A stretch of DNA of 64,000 nt, from contig NZ_CP019791.1 in assembly GCF_002007645.1 (NCBI RefSeq), forward strand, positions 2,542,001 through 2,606,000. Direction: 5' to 3'. Of this stretch, positions 52,267 through 61,762 are shown one piece after another. The position numbers and the translations under genes were made by a program. The notes below the pieces were generated by a model that worked only from the letters and a program-made list of their open reading frames with translations, ran no database searches and was not told the DNA's origin. This DNA comes from Anaerohalosphaera lusitana (lineage in GTDB: Bacteria > Planctomycetota > Phycisphaerae > Sedimentisphaerales > Anaerohalosphaeraceae). Each line of letters begins with the position of its first letter. The stretch's first letter is position 1.

Positions 52267-53330
52267 ATATAGCACCGTATTTCGGAAGCGAGTTCACTTA
52301 CATGGTCGTTTTGCATGCAGTTGAACTGAGCTGCATCCAGAGTTATAAGCGGACTGTGCGCCCAGTCCGCGAACATTTCGTCATAATCACCCCCTAGCTC
52401 TGCAATTGAATTTTCGTTGATCGAACTTTCGTAAGGACGGCTGCGTTGTTGTACCCGCTCCAGGATTCTCGCAGGTGTATCCTTGAGATATATCGTAAGG
52501 ACTGGTTCCGAGATAGCTCGCTCAACCTGAGCATGCCTGGTGTTGTATTCGTTCAACTGATCCGCATCCAGCGTCCGCTCAGCAAATAACGAATCCTTGG
52601 CAAAAACATAATCACTGAGCACGACCTTGCCGGAAGGCAGTGTGTCCGCGTTGAGCTGCTCATAACGGCTTTCAAGGAAATACAGTTGGGACTTCAGTGC
52701 TGCTTCTCTGTCCCCCTTACATGCGGCCGGCAGATAAGGATTTGTATCGTACGCCTCCCTTAGTACCCCGCAGCCAAGTTTATCTGCCAGCTTCGTTGCA
52801 AGAGTCGTCTTGCCAACACCGATAACACCTGCAACAGAGATCAACTGAGGCCGATCCGGATCGAGCCAGAAATCATGCCCGTTAAGTCTGTCAGCAAGCT
52901 CCTGCATCGTCCTGCCCGTCGTGGGATGCCGCAGCTCAGCTGCTATCTCACACATGCCTTTGAGGACGAACGTGCGCAGGTGCATTTGCGGATGCGGAAC
53001 TATCAGGCCCGGCGATTCGAAAATCTGATCGCCATGCATCAGCAGATCGAGATCGATGGTTCGTGACTCCCACCTGCCGTTTCGTGCTCTGCCAAGCGAA
53101 TTTTCGATCGAAACGAGCCTGCCGAAAAGCTGCTGCGGGGTCAGGGTTGTCCTGACCTCCGCTACAGCATTGAGATACGATGGTTGATCCTTGTTCGCAA
53201 GGGGGGCAGTCTCATAGATGCTACTGATCCGGACAACGTGAGTATCGGCGCTGTCCAGCTTCTGCAGAGCTTGCCGAATCTTCACGGCCGTATCGCCGAG
53301 GTTGCCGCCCAGTCCAACATATGCTGCCAA
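52254..53330 (-). CDS. folK: Fusion of HPPK (FolK) and deoxynucleoside kinase
   Basis: 358 residues from a TTG start with AGGGG 7 bases upstream; an ATG at 53354 would add 8 residues. The N-terminal part (to about 150) is 6-hydroxymethyl-dihydropterin pyrophosphokinase: 'YVGLGGNLGD' and 'RWESRTIDLDLLMHG' with two Mg-binding Asp, then 'PHPQMHLRTFVL'. The C-terminal part (from about 160) is a deoxynucleoside kinase: P-loop 'GVIGVGKTTLA', 'LSDYVFAKDSLFA' and 'ILERVQQRSRPYE' with the LID arginines. It therefore couples a folate step to deoxynucleoside salvage in one polypeptide. It lies between dapL and panC. Confidence 0.88.
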   Translation of the reverse strand: MAAYVGLGGNLGDTAVKIRQALQKLDSADTHVVRISSIYETAPLANKDQPSYLNAVAEVRTTLTPQQLFGRLVSIENSLGRARNGRWESRTIDLDLLMHGDQIFESPGLIVPHPQMHLRTFVLKGMCEIAAELRHPTTGRTMQELADRLNGHDFWLDPDRPQLISVAGVIGVGKTTLATKLADKLGCGVLREAYDTNPYLPAACKGDREAALKSQLYFLESRYEQLNADTLPSGKVVLSDYVFAKDSLFAERTLDADQLNEYNTRHAQVERAISEPVLTIYLKDTPARILERVQQRSRPYESSINENSIAELGGDYDEMFADWAHSPLITLDAAQFNCMQNDHVSELASEIRCYICER

Positions 53331-53364
53331 TTCAGATCCCCTTGCGCAAGGCATCGACTTTCAG

Positions 53365-54591
53365 TTATATCTTCGCGAAACGCTTCATCGCTTCGTCTAC
53401 GATCTCCGGCTTGTTGAATGCACTGAGGCGGAAGTAGCCTTCGCCCGCCGCACCGAAGCCTGCGCCAGGAGTGCCGACTACGTGAGCCTTATTCAGAACT
53501 GCATCGAAGAATTCCCACGACTTCATTCCCTCAGGTGCCTGCAGCCAGACGTATGGAGCGTTCTGTCCGCCGTAGACATTGTAACCGAGTTCGGTCAGCG
53601 CCTTGCGGATACGAGAAGCATTGTCCATGTACAGGTTGATCGTATTGCGGATCTGTTCCTTGCCTTCCGGCGTATAGACTGCTGCTGCACCCTTTTGGGT
53701 GATGTAGGAGCAGCCGTTGAACTTGGTGCTGTGACGGCGGTTCCAGATTGCGTTTACGTCGATCGCTTCGCCGGCCTTAGTGTAGGCTTTAAGTGCTTTA
53801 GGTACAACTGTGAATGCACAGCGTGTGCCCGTGAAGCCGGCAGTCTTCGAGAAGCTGCGGAACTCGATCGCGACTTCTTCCGCTCCGTCGATCTCATAGA
53901 TAGAGTGCGGAATGTTCGGATCGGAGATAAACGCTTCATAGGCTGCATCGAACAGGATAAGGGCCTTGTTCTCGCGAGCATAATCAACCCACTTCTTGAG
54001 CTGATCCTTCGTTGCGGTTGCACCGGTCGGATTGTTGGGATAGCAAAGGTAGATCATATCTACCGATTCCGAGGGCAGTTCCGGGACGAAGTTGTTCTCT
54101 GCTGTGCAGGGCATATAGACGATGCCGCCGTATCGGCCGCCTTCAGTCGCGTTGCTCGTCCTGCCGGCCATGACGTTTGTGTCGACGTAGACGGGGTAGA
54201 CAGGGTCAGTCACTGCAACGATGTTGTCCAGTCCGAAGATCTCCTGGATATTGCCGGTATCACATTTCGAACCGTCGCTGATAAAAATCTCGCTCTTGTC
54301 CAGCTTTACTCCGCGCGGCGCGAAATCGTTTGCCAGAATAGCTTCGGTCAGAAATTCATAACCCTGTTCAGGACCGTAGCCGTGAAAGCCTTCGGACGTC
54401 GCCATCTCATCGACAGCGTCGTGCATGGCCTTGATAACGGCAGGGCACAGCGGTTCGGTCACATCACCGATACCGAGCTTGATGATGTCAGCATCAGGAT
54501 TGTTCTCCGCAAATTCGGAAACACGTCTACCAATTTCCGGAAACAGGTAACCAGCCTGCAGTTTGAGGTAATTTTCATTGATCTTGATCAT
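53365..54591 (-). CDS. dapL: LL-diaminopimelate aminotransferase
   Basis: 408 residues. '[16 protein letters not shown]', '[17 protein letters not shown]', '[18 protein letters not shown]' and the PLP motif '[17 protein letters not shown]' are diagnostic of DapL rather than general aminotransferases. It converts tetrahydrodipicolinate directly to LL-diaminopimelate, bypassing the acylated route, for lysine and peptidoglycan. It heads the dapL-folK-panC-panD-lgt block. The gap 54592-54875 shows no other gene. Confidence 0.95.
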   Translation of the reverse strand: MIKINENYLKLQAGYLFPEIGRRVSEFAENNPDADIIKLGIGDVTEPLCPAVIKAMHDAVDEMATSEGFHGYGPEQGYEFLTEAILANDFAPRGVKLDKSEIFISDGSKCDTGNIQEIFGLDNIVAVTDPVYPVYVDTNVMAGRTSNATEGGRYGGIVYMPCTAENNFVPELPSESVDMIYLCYPNNPTGATATKDQLKKWVDYARENKALILFDAAYEAFISDPNIPHSIYEIDGAEEVAIEFRSFSKTAGFTGTRCAFTVVPKALKAYTKAGEAIDVNAIWNRRHSTKFNGCSYITQKGAAAVYTPEGKEQIRNTINLYMDNASRIRKALTELGYNVYGGQNAPYVWLQAPEGMKSWEFFDAVLNKAHVVGTPGAGFGAAGEGYFRLSAFNKPEIVDEAMKRFAKI

Positions 54592-54875
54592 AGTTTCACC
54601 ATTAAATGAATTAACATCTCAGTTGTCAGTTAAACATACACCGCTTGTGACATGACAATGCAAACCGAAGCGATGAGAGTGCAGATCTTCCGCCTAGACC
54701 GCACTAAAGCCCTTGATTCTAGTGGTGCGAAGGTCATTAGTCAACCTTAACATCCTAAAAGTGCTAAGTGACACCGCAAATAAGGACATATGGGTCAGTT
54801 TAACGTTAAGCTGCACGTTTTTTGAACCGATTTACTAATGAGATAGCAAAAATTCAAAAAATAGAGGTGCGTAAA

Positions 54876-55286
54876 ATGAAGTGTTTAATAGTAGAAGACG
54901 ACCGCAGTGCGCAAAAACTAATGCAAATTTACTTGAGCGACTTTTTTGAGTGTTCCGTTGCGGAAAATGGAGTGGAAGCTCTGGAAGAAGTAGTCTCTTC
55001 GCTCGAAAGCGGAACCCCCTATGATCTAATTTGTATGGACATAATGATGCCGGAGATGGATGGGATGGAAGCGCTGGAAAAGATACGCCAGGCCGAAAGC
55101 AAACGAGGAATAGAAGGGCTCAACTGCATAAAGGTTATCATGACCACAGCGAAGCAGCAGTCCGAAGACATATTCGGTGCGTTCCGCAAGGGCTGTGAAG
55201 GGTATATCGTAAAACCCATCCGCCGTGCAGATCTCATCGAGCAGATAGAAAAGCTCGGTCTGATCAAGATAGAAGCCGTTAAATAA
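54876..55286 (+). CDS. Single-domain response regulator (CheY-like)
   Basis: 136 residues. 'CLIVEDDRSAQKLM', 'DLICMDIMMPEMDGMEAL' with the phospho-acceptor Asp, 'VIMTTA' and 'GCEGYIVKPI' with the conserved Lys are all intact. There is no output domain, so it acts by protein contact. GAGGTG lies before ATG 54876; an in-frame ATG at 54822 lacks a ribosome site. No kinase is adjacent. Confidence 0.88.
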   Translation: MKCLIVEDDRSAQKLMQIYLSDFFECSVAENGVEALEEVVSSLESGTPYDLICMDIMMPEMDGMEALEKIRQAESKRGIEGLNCIKVIMTTAKQQSEDIFGAFRKGCEGYIVKPIRRADLIEQIEKLGLIKIEAVK

Positions 55287-55287
55287 A

Positions 55288-55316
55288 GAACGCCTCCGCT
55301 TTGTGCAAAGGCGTTC
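55288..55316. terminator. Hairpin between receiver gene and purQ
   Basis: GAACGCCT (55288-55295) pairs with AGGCGTTC (55309-55316) immediately after the receiver stop codon. No T-run follows on either strand, so it is a weak candidate for the convergent ends. Confidence 0.4.
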
Positions 55317-55322
55317 AATCGA

Positions 55323-56135
55323 TCAAAGAGTCTTTTTCACATACTCAACGGCGTTGTTGAAGATGATCATTCCATCCGCTTCGCTGTCGCCTTCGAGTCT
55401 GGTCCAGTGAGGGTGCTGCGTCCTTCTCACAAATCGCTCCGGATGCGGCATCAGGCCCAGCACTCGCCCCGTTGAATCGGTCAGACCCGCGATGGAGTTG
55501 AACGAGCCGTTCGGATTGACCGGGAAGCCGCCCACCTTGCCGTCCGCATCGACGTATCTGAATGCGATATGGTCCTCATTTTCAAGCTTCGACAGAACCG
55601 ATTCGTCGCGCGTGACGACCTTACCCTCGCCATGTGCGACCGGCAGATATATCCGCTGGCCTTTCTTGATGAACACGCAGTGCTCGCTCTCACTCTGGAG
55701 GTACGCCCAGCGGTCCTCGAATTTGCCGCTGTCGTTGTCAATCACGCTGACCGCCGGCTCAGTGAGGTTCGTGACGCTCTTATTACCGGCGCGATCGTCC
55801 GCAAATCCCGGCAGTATGCCGGTCTTCGCAAGTACCTGGAATCCGTTGCAGATGCCCAGCATCAGCTTACCGTCAGCAAGAAACTGCGTCAGCGGCTCGG
55901 ATAAATGATGAACGATCTGATTCGCAAGTATCTTGCCAGCAGCGACATCGTCACCATAGCTGAAGCCGCCCGGGAACAGCAGTATCTGGTATTCCTTGAG
56001 CAGATCGGTGTTCTCGATCACACGGTTTATATGTATTCTGTCCGCGGCTGCTCCCGCCAACTCGAGAGCGTGAACCGATTCATAGTCGCAATTTATGCCT
56101 GCCGCACGCAGTACTAATGCTTTAACCTGTTTCAT
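55323..56135 (-). CDS. purQ: Phosphoribosylformylglycinamidine synthase subunit PurQ (glutaminase)
   Basis: 270 residues. The class I glutamine amidotransferase triad is visible: Cys in 'LGICNGFQVL' and His/Glu in 'MPHPERF'. 'LFPGGFSYGDDVAAG' is the PurQ oxyanion region. It supplies ammonia to PurL for purine synthesis. At 270 residues it is longer than the roughly 225-residue PurQ of Gram-positives. It follows purL by 23 bases. Confidence 0.95.
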   Translation of the reverse strand: MKQVKALVLRAAGINCDYESVHALELAGAAADRIHINRVIENTDLLKEYQILLFPGGFSYGDDVAAGKILANQIVHHLSEPLTQFLADGKLMLGICNGFQVLAKTGILPGFADDRAGNKSVTNLTEPAVSVIDNDSGKFEDRWAYLQSESEHCVFIKKGQRIYLPVAHGEGKVVTRDESVLSKLENEDHIAFRYVDADGKVGGFPVNPNGSFNSIAGLTDSTGRVLGLMPHPERFVRRTQHPHWTRLEGDSEADGMIIFNNAVEYVKKTL

Positions 56136-56158
56136 TTGTATTCTGATCCGTTAAAAAC

Positions 56159-59041
56159 TTACCAATTGAGCGGTTTCTGCCATGCTTCCTTCAGTGTGTC
56201 AATGTCGGCGTCGATAACCTTTTTCTGCTTCGCGTCAGAGATCGCCAATCGTTTGTCCGCAACCACTTCGCCGATCTGACCGAACGGCGTATTCACCATT
56301 AGCTTGGCGAAAGCATCATAATTCGCCGGCTCGACTTCGACAACATACCGCGAATTCGACTCACTGAAAAGCTGAGCATGCGTCTCGACGCAGTCGTCAG
56401 TCTTTGCCAGCCCGCGAAGGTCGGCATCAATGCCGAATCCGCCCGCGAATGCCATCTCAGCCAAAGCTGTCGCCAGCCCGCCTTCAGAGCAGTCGTGACA
56501 GCTTCTGACAAGACCCGCCTGGATCGCTTCATAGATACGCTTTGCGGTCTGTGCGGATGCCGAAATATCGACGGTCGGTACGTTCGCACCGAGCTTGCCG
56601 TTGACTTTATAGAAATGCGATCCGCCAAGCTCATTTTTCGTCAGCCCGACAGCAAAAAGCAGATTGCCCGGCTTCTTCACATCCATCGTGACGCACTTGT
56701 CTATGTCATCCACCAGCGTCATCGCACTGATCAGCAATGTCGGCGGGATCGCGATCTCCGTCCCGTCATCGCATACGAATTCATTGTTGAGCGAGTCCTT
56801 ACCCGAGATGAACGGTACTTCGAAGCCCATCGCGCCGTCATAGCACGCCTGGCATGCTCGAACGAGTGCACCCATTGTCTCGGGCTTGTTGCAATCGCCC
56901 CAGCAGAAGTTGTCCAGTATCGCGATCCGGTCTGGCCGACCGCCAACCGAAATTATGTTACGTATCGCCTCATCGATACCCGACAGTGCCATCCAGTAGG
57001 GATCGATGTCGCCGTATAGCGGATTCATGCCGCAAGCAAGCGCGGTTCCCTTGTTAGAATCGAATTTGGGCTTGATCACAGCAGCATCCCCGGGCCCGTC
57101 ATTGGCAATGCCCACCAAAGGCTTGACCACGCTCGCACCCTGCACCTCATGATCGTACTGGCGGATGACCCATTCCTTGCTCGCTACGTTATAAGAAGAC
57201 AGTATCGCAAGCAGATCATCGTTGTAGTTGTCCTTTTCGCTAAGTTTAGGCTCGCTTAGATCCTTAGTCTTCCAAACAGCCTTCTTCAACGGCTTGCAAA
57301 TTCCGCTATGCAGGAATTCCATGCCTAGCTGACCAACCTCCTTGTCGTCATATTTGAGCGTCAACTGATTGTCGCCGGTGAACTGGCCGATCACGGTCGC
57401 TTCGACGTCTTCTGACGCAAAGAGTGCGGTCACTTTCTCGACGTTCTCCGGCTTGACGGAAATCACCATACGCTCCTGGGCCTCACTTATCCATATTTCC
57501 GTATAGTTCAGACCCGCGTACTTCAGCGGCACTTTTTCCAGGTCAACCGAGACGCCGATCTCTTCGCCCATTTCGCCTACCGCACTGCTCAGTCCGCCTG
57601 CACCGCAGTCGGTGATAGCATCGTAAAGGTTCTGTTCGCGGGCCTGCAGCAGTACATCGAGCACCTTCTTCTCGACAATCGCATCACCGATCTGCACAGC
57701 ATGCGAGAATATGTCCTCGTGCTCATGCGTCATCTGACCGCTGCTGAAGGTCGCGCCGTGAATACCGTCTCTTCCGGTCCTGCCGCCGACCACGATGACA
57801 TAGTCACCTTTGCTCGCTTGGCCGAAGCACTTGTCTTTCGGCATGATCCCAAGATTGCCGCAGAATACCAGCGGATTGGCAATATAACGGTCGTCGAAGT
57901 ATATCGCACCGTTCACAGTCGGAATACCCATGCGGTTGCCGTAATCGCGAACTCCCGACACGACGCCTTTCATGATGCGTCGCGGATGCAGCACGCCCTT
58001 GGGTACATCTTCCAGTTCCATATCGGGCTCGCCGAAACAGAATATGTCCGTGTTGGCTATCGGCTTCGCGCCCAGGCCTGTCCCCATCGGGTCCCTTATC
58101 ACACCGCCTATACCCGTCGCAGCTCCGCCGTACGGATCCAACGCGGAAGGGTGGTTGTGCGTTTCAACCTTGAAGCATATCGCCGAATCATCGTCGAATT
58201 CCACAACGCCGGCATTGTCTGCAAATACAGAAATGCACCAGTCCCTGTTGAGGTCCTTGGTGGCCTTGAAAACTGTGTCCTTGAGCAGATTCTTGTATTC
58301 CACTTTCTGCCCGTCGTGATCGAGCTCTACGCTGCTTGTCAGCGTCTTGTGTACGCAGTGTTCGCTCCAGGTCTGTGCGATCGTCTCGAGCTCAACGTCC
58401 CGCGGCTCACGGCCGATCTGCTTGTAGTAATTCTGAATGGTGTGCATCTCGGTCAAATTCAGGAACATGTCCATGTCCTTGCTGAGCTTCTCGAGCTGCT
58501 CATCGTCCAGGTCACGAATAGGCACTTCGGTGATTTTCAGAGCATAAGGCTCGGTATGCGGGCTGGGCGGCTCTGCATCACTGCCGAAGATAACATCCTC
58601 GATGCAGTCGTTGGCAAGAACACGCTTGACGATGTTGTCACGGTCGGCTGTCGAGATGTTACCTTCCATGACGAATTTGCGGGCGGTTCTCACCGAGCCC
58701 GGCGTAACACCCATATCCTGAAGGGCGGTAACGACCGATCTTGCAACGGGATCCGTAACGCCGCTTTTGAGGTGCACTTCGATCACTGTCGCGTTCTCAA
58801 GTCCTGCCGGCAGGGGGGCTCGACCGATCTCAAACTGCTGGTAGACAGTATCCGTAAGCAGCTCTTCGCCTACGCGCTGTGCGAACTCGCCATCGAACTC
58901 AGCCTCGATCAAAAATACATGCGTAAAATGTACTGCCTTGACAGAACTGATGCCGAGTTCCTGTATATCTTCGAGCACCATCTGGCCGTGAACATCCGGA
59001 AAGCCGTGCCTGCTCGAAATCTCAAAACGCCATTGTCTCAC
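56159..59041 (-). CDS. purL: Phosphoribosylformylglycinamidine synthase PurL with fused tandem PurS-like domains
   Basis: 960 residues, GTG start overlapping the tyrA stop. Residues 1-72 and about 82-152 each look like a PurS unit ('SSRHGFPDVHGQMVLEDIQE' and 'HLKSGVTDPVARSVVTALQD'), as in the N-terminal pseudodimer of large PurL. The synthase core follows: 'TWSEHCVHKT', 'CFKVETHNHPSALDPYGGAA' and a second half with 'GKDSLNNEF'. It uses ATP and ammonia from PurQ to make FGAM. No separate purS is needed. The glutaminase domain of the E. coli enzyme is absent and supplied by purQ, so this is an intermediate architecture. Confidence 0.94.
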   Translation of the reverse strand: MRQWRFEISSRHGFPDVHGQMVLEDIQELGISSVKAVHFTHVFLIEAEFDGEFAQRVGEELLTDTVYQQFEIGRAPLPAGLENATVIEVHLKSGVTDPVARSVVTALQDMGVTPGSVRTARKFVMEGNISTADRDNIVKRVLANDCIEDVIFGSDAEPPSPHTEPYALKITEVPIRDLDDEQLEKLSKDMDMFLNLTEMHTIQNYYKQIGREPRDVELETIAQTWSEHCVHKTLTSSVELDHDGQKVEYKNLLKDTVFKATKDLNRDWCISVFADNAGVVEFDDDSAICFKVETHNHPSALDPYGGAATGIGGVIRDPMGTGLGAKPIANTDIFCFGEPDMELEDVPKGVLHPRRIMKGVVSGVRDYGNRMGIPTVNGAIYFDDRYIANPLVFCGNLGIMPKDKCFGQASKGDYVIVVGGRTGRDGIHGATFSSGQMTHEHEDIFSHAVQIGDAIVEKKVLDVLLQAREQNLYDAITDCGAGGLSSAVGEMGEEIGVSVDLEKVPLKYAGLNYTEIWISEAQERMVISVKPENVEKVTALFASEDVEATVIGQFTGDNQLTLKYDDKEVGQLGMEFLHSGICKPLKKAVWKTKDLSEPKLSEKDNYNDDLLAILSSYNVASKEWVIRQYDHEVQGASVVKPLVGIANDGPGDAAVIKPKFDSNKGTALACGMNPLYGDIDPYWMALSGIDEAIRNIISVGGRPDRIAILDNFCWGDCNKPETMGALVRACQACYDGAMGFEVPFISGKDSLNNEFVCDDGTEIAIPPTLLISAMTLVDDIDKCVTMDVKKPGNLLFAVGLTKNELGGSHFYKVNGKLGANVPTVDISASAQTAKRIYEAIQAGLVRSCHDCSEGGLATALAEMAFAGGFGIDADLRGLAKTDDCVETHAQLFSESNSRYVVEVEPANYDAFAKLMVNTPFGQIGEVVADKRLAISDAKQKKVIDADIDTLKEAWQKPLNW

Positions 59042-59910
59042 AATAGTTCCTTCTTACTGATCTTGTAATCTATCAATTCCGCGCGTTTAGTCCGCGCCTT
59101 TTCCAGCAGATTCGCTAGCTTCCGCTGATCATCTTTTTCAATTGCTTCCTTGATCGTACTCAACTGCTTTATCATCCGGTCAATGCCGCGTGCCGTGTTG
59201 CTCGTATTGCTCAGAAGTATGTCGCTCCAGACGTTTGACGGCCCCGACGCGATCCTTGATGTATCGATGAATCCTTTGCCTGCATACTTGAGCTGCTCGA
59301 AGTTGCTTGCATTTACCAGCGCCACCGCGACCACATGCGGCAGGTGGCTTACGCTGCCGAAAATCCGATCGTGCTCGGCAGGGCTCATCACACTGACCCG
59401 CGAACCGAGAGCGGCCCAGAACTGCACCAAAGTCTTTACTGCTTCTTCGTTAGTTTTCTTCTTGCGGGTTACAATACACTTGGCACCGACAAGCAGATCA
59501 TCACGAGCATAGTCCACGCCGCTTTTCTCCGAGCCCGCTATGGGGTGCGATCCGACGTAGGCGACATCCTTTGAGAATATCTTCTCGCCCCATCTGTGAG
59601 GCAGTACCTTCGTGGACCCGACATCTGTGATTATTGCCCCGGGCTTTATGCTCGAAGCTATCTCTTTGAATATCCGCTCGAATGTGTAAATCGGTGTAGC
59701 GAGAATGACGATATCCGCACCCTTGACAGCTTCGTTCATGTCGTCGGCGATCTCGCTGGCGATGCACAGCTCTCTGGCTCGATTTCTCGTGCTTTCCCTG
59801 TGGCTGTAGCCCACGGCCTTGACACCGTTGAGCGACCGCAAAATGCTCAAAGTCACCGATCCGCCAAGCAGGCCCATTCCAATGACAGTGATTTGCTGTA
59901 AATTCTTCAT
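59038..59910 (-). CDS. tyrA: Prephenate dehydrogenase
   Basis: About 290 residues. The N-terminal 'ITVIGMGLLGGSVTLSIL' is the NAD(P) Rossmann motif, 'GSHPIAGSEKSGVDYARDDL' the prephenate-binding segment and 'VSHLPHVVAVALVN' the catalytic-helix region. It converts prephenate to 4-hydroxyphenylpyruvate for tyrosine. There is no C-terminal ACT domain. Two in-frame ATG (59916, 59910) are possible starts. It shares a transcript with purL and purQ. Confidence 0.92.
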   Translation of the reverse strand: MKNLQQITVIGMGLLGGSVTLSILRSLNGVKAVGYSHRESTRNRARELCIASEIADDMNEAVKGADIVILATPIYTFERIFKEIASSIKPGAIITDVGSTKVLPHRWGEKIFSKDVAYVGSHPIAGSEKSGVDYARDDLLVGAKCIVTRKKKTNEEAVKTLVQFWAALGSRVSVMSPAEHDRIFGSVSHLPHVVAVALVNASNFEQLKYAGKGFIDTSRIASGPSNVWSDILLSNTSNTARGIDRMIKQLSTIKEAIEKDDQRKLANLLEKARTKRAELIDYKISKKELL

Positions 59911-59955
59911 AAACATAGCCTTAGAGAAATACGGAAGAAAGGACGAACGCCTAAG

Positions 59956-59984
59956 AAGTTATCCCGAAATGCCCTCTATGTCAA
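59956..59984 (-). promoter_or_regulatory. Promoter of tyrA-purL-purQ
   Basis: Minus strand: TTGACA (59984-59979), 17-base spacer, TAACTT (59961-59956), about 45 bases before tyrA. Confidence 0.6.
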
Positions 59985-60070
59985 TTTTTTTCTTTCATTT
60001 ATCCCACCAAATTGGTATCATAATCGCCCGAAATGCATGTTGCCGACGGAACCGGCAAAAACAATAACCT

Positions 60071-60098
60071 GATTCGCTCACAAAGGCGAATCTTTTTT
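60071..60098 (+). terminator. Terminator-like hairpin in the accA leader, possible attenuator
   Basis: GATTCGC (60071-60077), 8-base loop, GCGAATC (60086-60092), then T6 (60093-60098), on the plus strand 37 bases before accA. No plus-strand gene ends upstream. A second hairpin TTGCCG/CGGCAA (60040-60045 with 60053-60058) precedes it. Confidence 0.6.
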
Positions 60099-60135
60099 AG
60101 TATGTATTGCTAACAACATAGGGTAAAATAATAAT

Positions 60136-61221
60136 ATGGCTGGTCAAAACGATAACAACACAGTTAACCAGTATTTGCCGTTCGAAGAGACAGTTGCTCA
60201 GCTCGATAGGCAGGTGGTCGAGCTCAAGGAGCAGGCCCAAACGAAGGGGCTGGACTTTTCTGCCGAGATCAGGCAGCTTCAGAAGGCCCAGACCAAGGAG
60301 CTCAAAAGGGTATATTCAAGTCTGAACCCGTGGCAGACTGTACAGGTCGCACGTCATCCTCAAAGGCCTTTGTTTACCGACTACCTCGACCATATGGTTA
60401 AGGACGTTCGCGAGCTGCACGGCGACCGCCTTTTCGGTGACGACCGCGCGATCGTGACAGCTTTGGGCCAGATCGGTCATGAAAAAGTGATGATCGTCGG
60501 CCAGAATAAGGGTCGCGAGACCAAAGAAAAGATCGAGTGCAATTTCGGCTGTCCGAACCCTGAGGGCTATAGAAAAGCACTCTTGAAGATGAAATTCGCT
60601 GAGAAATACGGCCTGCCGATAGTCACATTCATTGATACGCCGGGAGCATATCCGGGCATCGGAGCCGAAGAACGCGGGCAGGCGCAGGCTATCGCCCTCA
60701 ATCTCATGGAAATGTCCCGCTTGAAAGTGCCTATCATATGCATCGTCATAGGCGAAGGCGGCTCAGGCGGAGCTCTGGGTATCGGAGTAGGGGATCAGAT
60801 CGCAATTCTCGAATATGCATACTATTCTGTCATTTCACCGGAAGGTTGTGCAGCGATCCTTTGGCGTGACGGCTCGAAGGCGAACGAAGCCGCCGACGCA
60901 TTGAAGCTGACCAGCACCGACCTCAAGAAGCTTAACCTGGTGGACGAAGTCATCAAGGAACCGCTGGGCGGTGCCCACAGAAATGTGCATGACACTATAT
61001 ACAATGTCGAGCAGTACATTCTCAAGGCTTTACGTGACTGCAAACGGCAGAAGATCGACAATCTCCTCGATGCCAGGTACGAAAAACTCAGAAAGCTTGG
61101 AAACGCTTTCCAGACTGTTGCCCAAAGCAAATCTCAGGAAAAAGAGCTGCCGGATAACTTGTCCGTAAAAAAACAGCTTGAACAGGCCACTAAGGCTCAG
61201 AAGCAGCGAATGAAAGCATAA
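60136..61221 (+). CDS. accA: Acetyl-CoA carboxylase carboxyltransferase subunit alpha
   Basis: 361 residues. 'LPFEETVAQLDRQVVELKEQ' is the AccA N-terminus, 'IVTFIDTPGAYPGIGAEERG' and 'GEGGSGGALGIGVGD' are the crotonase-fold CoA and oxyanion motifs, and 'ISPEGCAAILWRD' follows. With AccD it transfers carboxyl from biotin to acetyl-CoA to make malonyl-CoA for fatty acids. A lysine/glutamine-rich tail makes it about 40 residues longer than E. coli AccA. accD is not adjacent. Confidence 0.96.
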   Translation: MAGQNDNNTVNQYLPFEETVAQLDRQVVELKEQAQTKGLDFSAEIRQLQKAQTKELKRVYSSLNPWQTVQVARHPQRPLFTDYLDHMVKDVRELHGDRLFGDDRAIVTALGQIGHEKVMIVGQNKGRETKEKIECNFGCPNPEGYRKALLKMKFAEKYGLPIVTFIDTPGAYPGIGAEERGQAQAIALNLMEMSRLKVPIICIVIGEGGSGGALGIGVGDQIAILEYAYYSVISPEGCAAILWRDGSKANEAADALKLTSTDLKKLNLVDEVIKEPLGGAHRNVHDTIYNVEQYILKALRDCKRQKIDNLLDARYEKLRKLGNAFQTVAQSKSQEKELPDNLSVKKQLEQATKAQKQRMKA

Positions 61222-61241
61222 CCGAGATAATTTAAGATATT

Positions 61242-61277
61242 AAAAAAGGCCGCTCCAGTGACACTGGGCGGCCTTTT
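61242..61277. terminator. Bidirectional terminator between accA and rpiB
   Basis: AAAAGGCCGC (61244-61253) pairs with GCGGCCTTTT (61268-61277), with an inner CCAG/CTGG extension. It is followed by a T-rich run on plus and preceded by A6 (T6 on minus). Confidence 0.9.
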
Positions 61278-61297
61278 CTTTATGCCTGTTTCGAACG

Positions 61298-61762
61298 TTA
61301 ATCAGTCACCGTTCGAGGATCTTTACCTTCTTCAATTGCGGCTATCTTGCTGACGCGCCTCTTATGACGTCCACCCAGAAATTCGGTGGTCAGCCAGGTT
61401 TCTACCATTTTGCGAAGCATCGTATTGCCGAGCAGGTCGCCGGACATGCAAAGAACGTTTGCATCATTGTGCTGACGGGAGATCTTTGCATTCAGTTCGT
61501 CAAAGCACAGCGCTGCTCTGACGCCCTTGACCTTGTTGGCCGCGATACTCATTCCAATGCCAGTGCCGCACACCAGGACCGCACGATCCACTTTACCGCT
61601 GGATACAGCTTCTGCCGCCAGATAAGCCACATCCGGATAGTCCACGGGGTGGTCATTACAGCAGCCAAGGTCTATGTACTCATGGTCAAGCTCTGCAACA
61701 GTAGCCTTTATCTGTTCGACTGCCTTGATTCCTCTGTGATCACTTGCAACGGCAATTTTCAT
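61298..61762 (-). CDS. rpiB: Ribose-5-phosphate isomerase B
   Basis: 154 residues. 'KIAVASDHRGIKAVEQI' is the N-terminal signature, 'YPDVAYLAAEAV' and 'VLVCGTGIGMSIAANKVKG' carry the active-site Cys and anion loop. It interconverts ribose-5-P and ribulose-5-P. It overlaps the Sua5-phosphatase fusion gene by four bases, a pairing that echoes the ywlC-ywlE-ywlF(rpiB) order of Bacillus. Confidence 0.95.
   Translation of the reverse strand: MKIAVASDHRGIKAVEQIKATVAELDHEYIDLGCCNDHPVDYPDVAYLAAEAVSSGKVDRAVLVCGTGIGMSIAANKVKGVRAALCFDELNAKISRQHNDANVLCMSGDLLGNTMLRKMVETWLTTEFLGGRHKRRVSKIAAIEEGKDPRTVTD

Noticed and set aside
53302-54609. 435-codon plus-strand open frame opposite dapL
   Set aside because: Antisense to DapL with diagnostic motifs; no promoter, ribosome site or homology signal.
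57701-59068. 455-codon plus-strand open frame opposite purL
   Set aside because: Antisense to well-conserved PurL motifs with no recognisable domain; a shadow frame.
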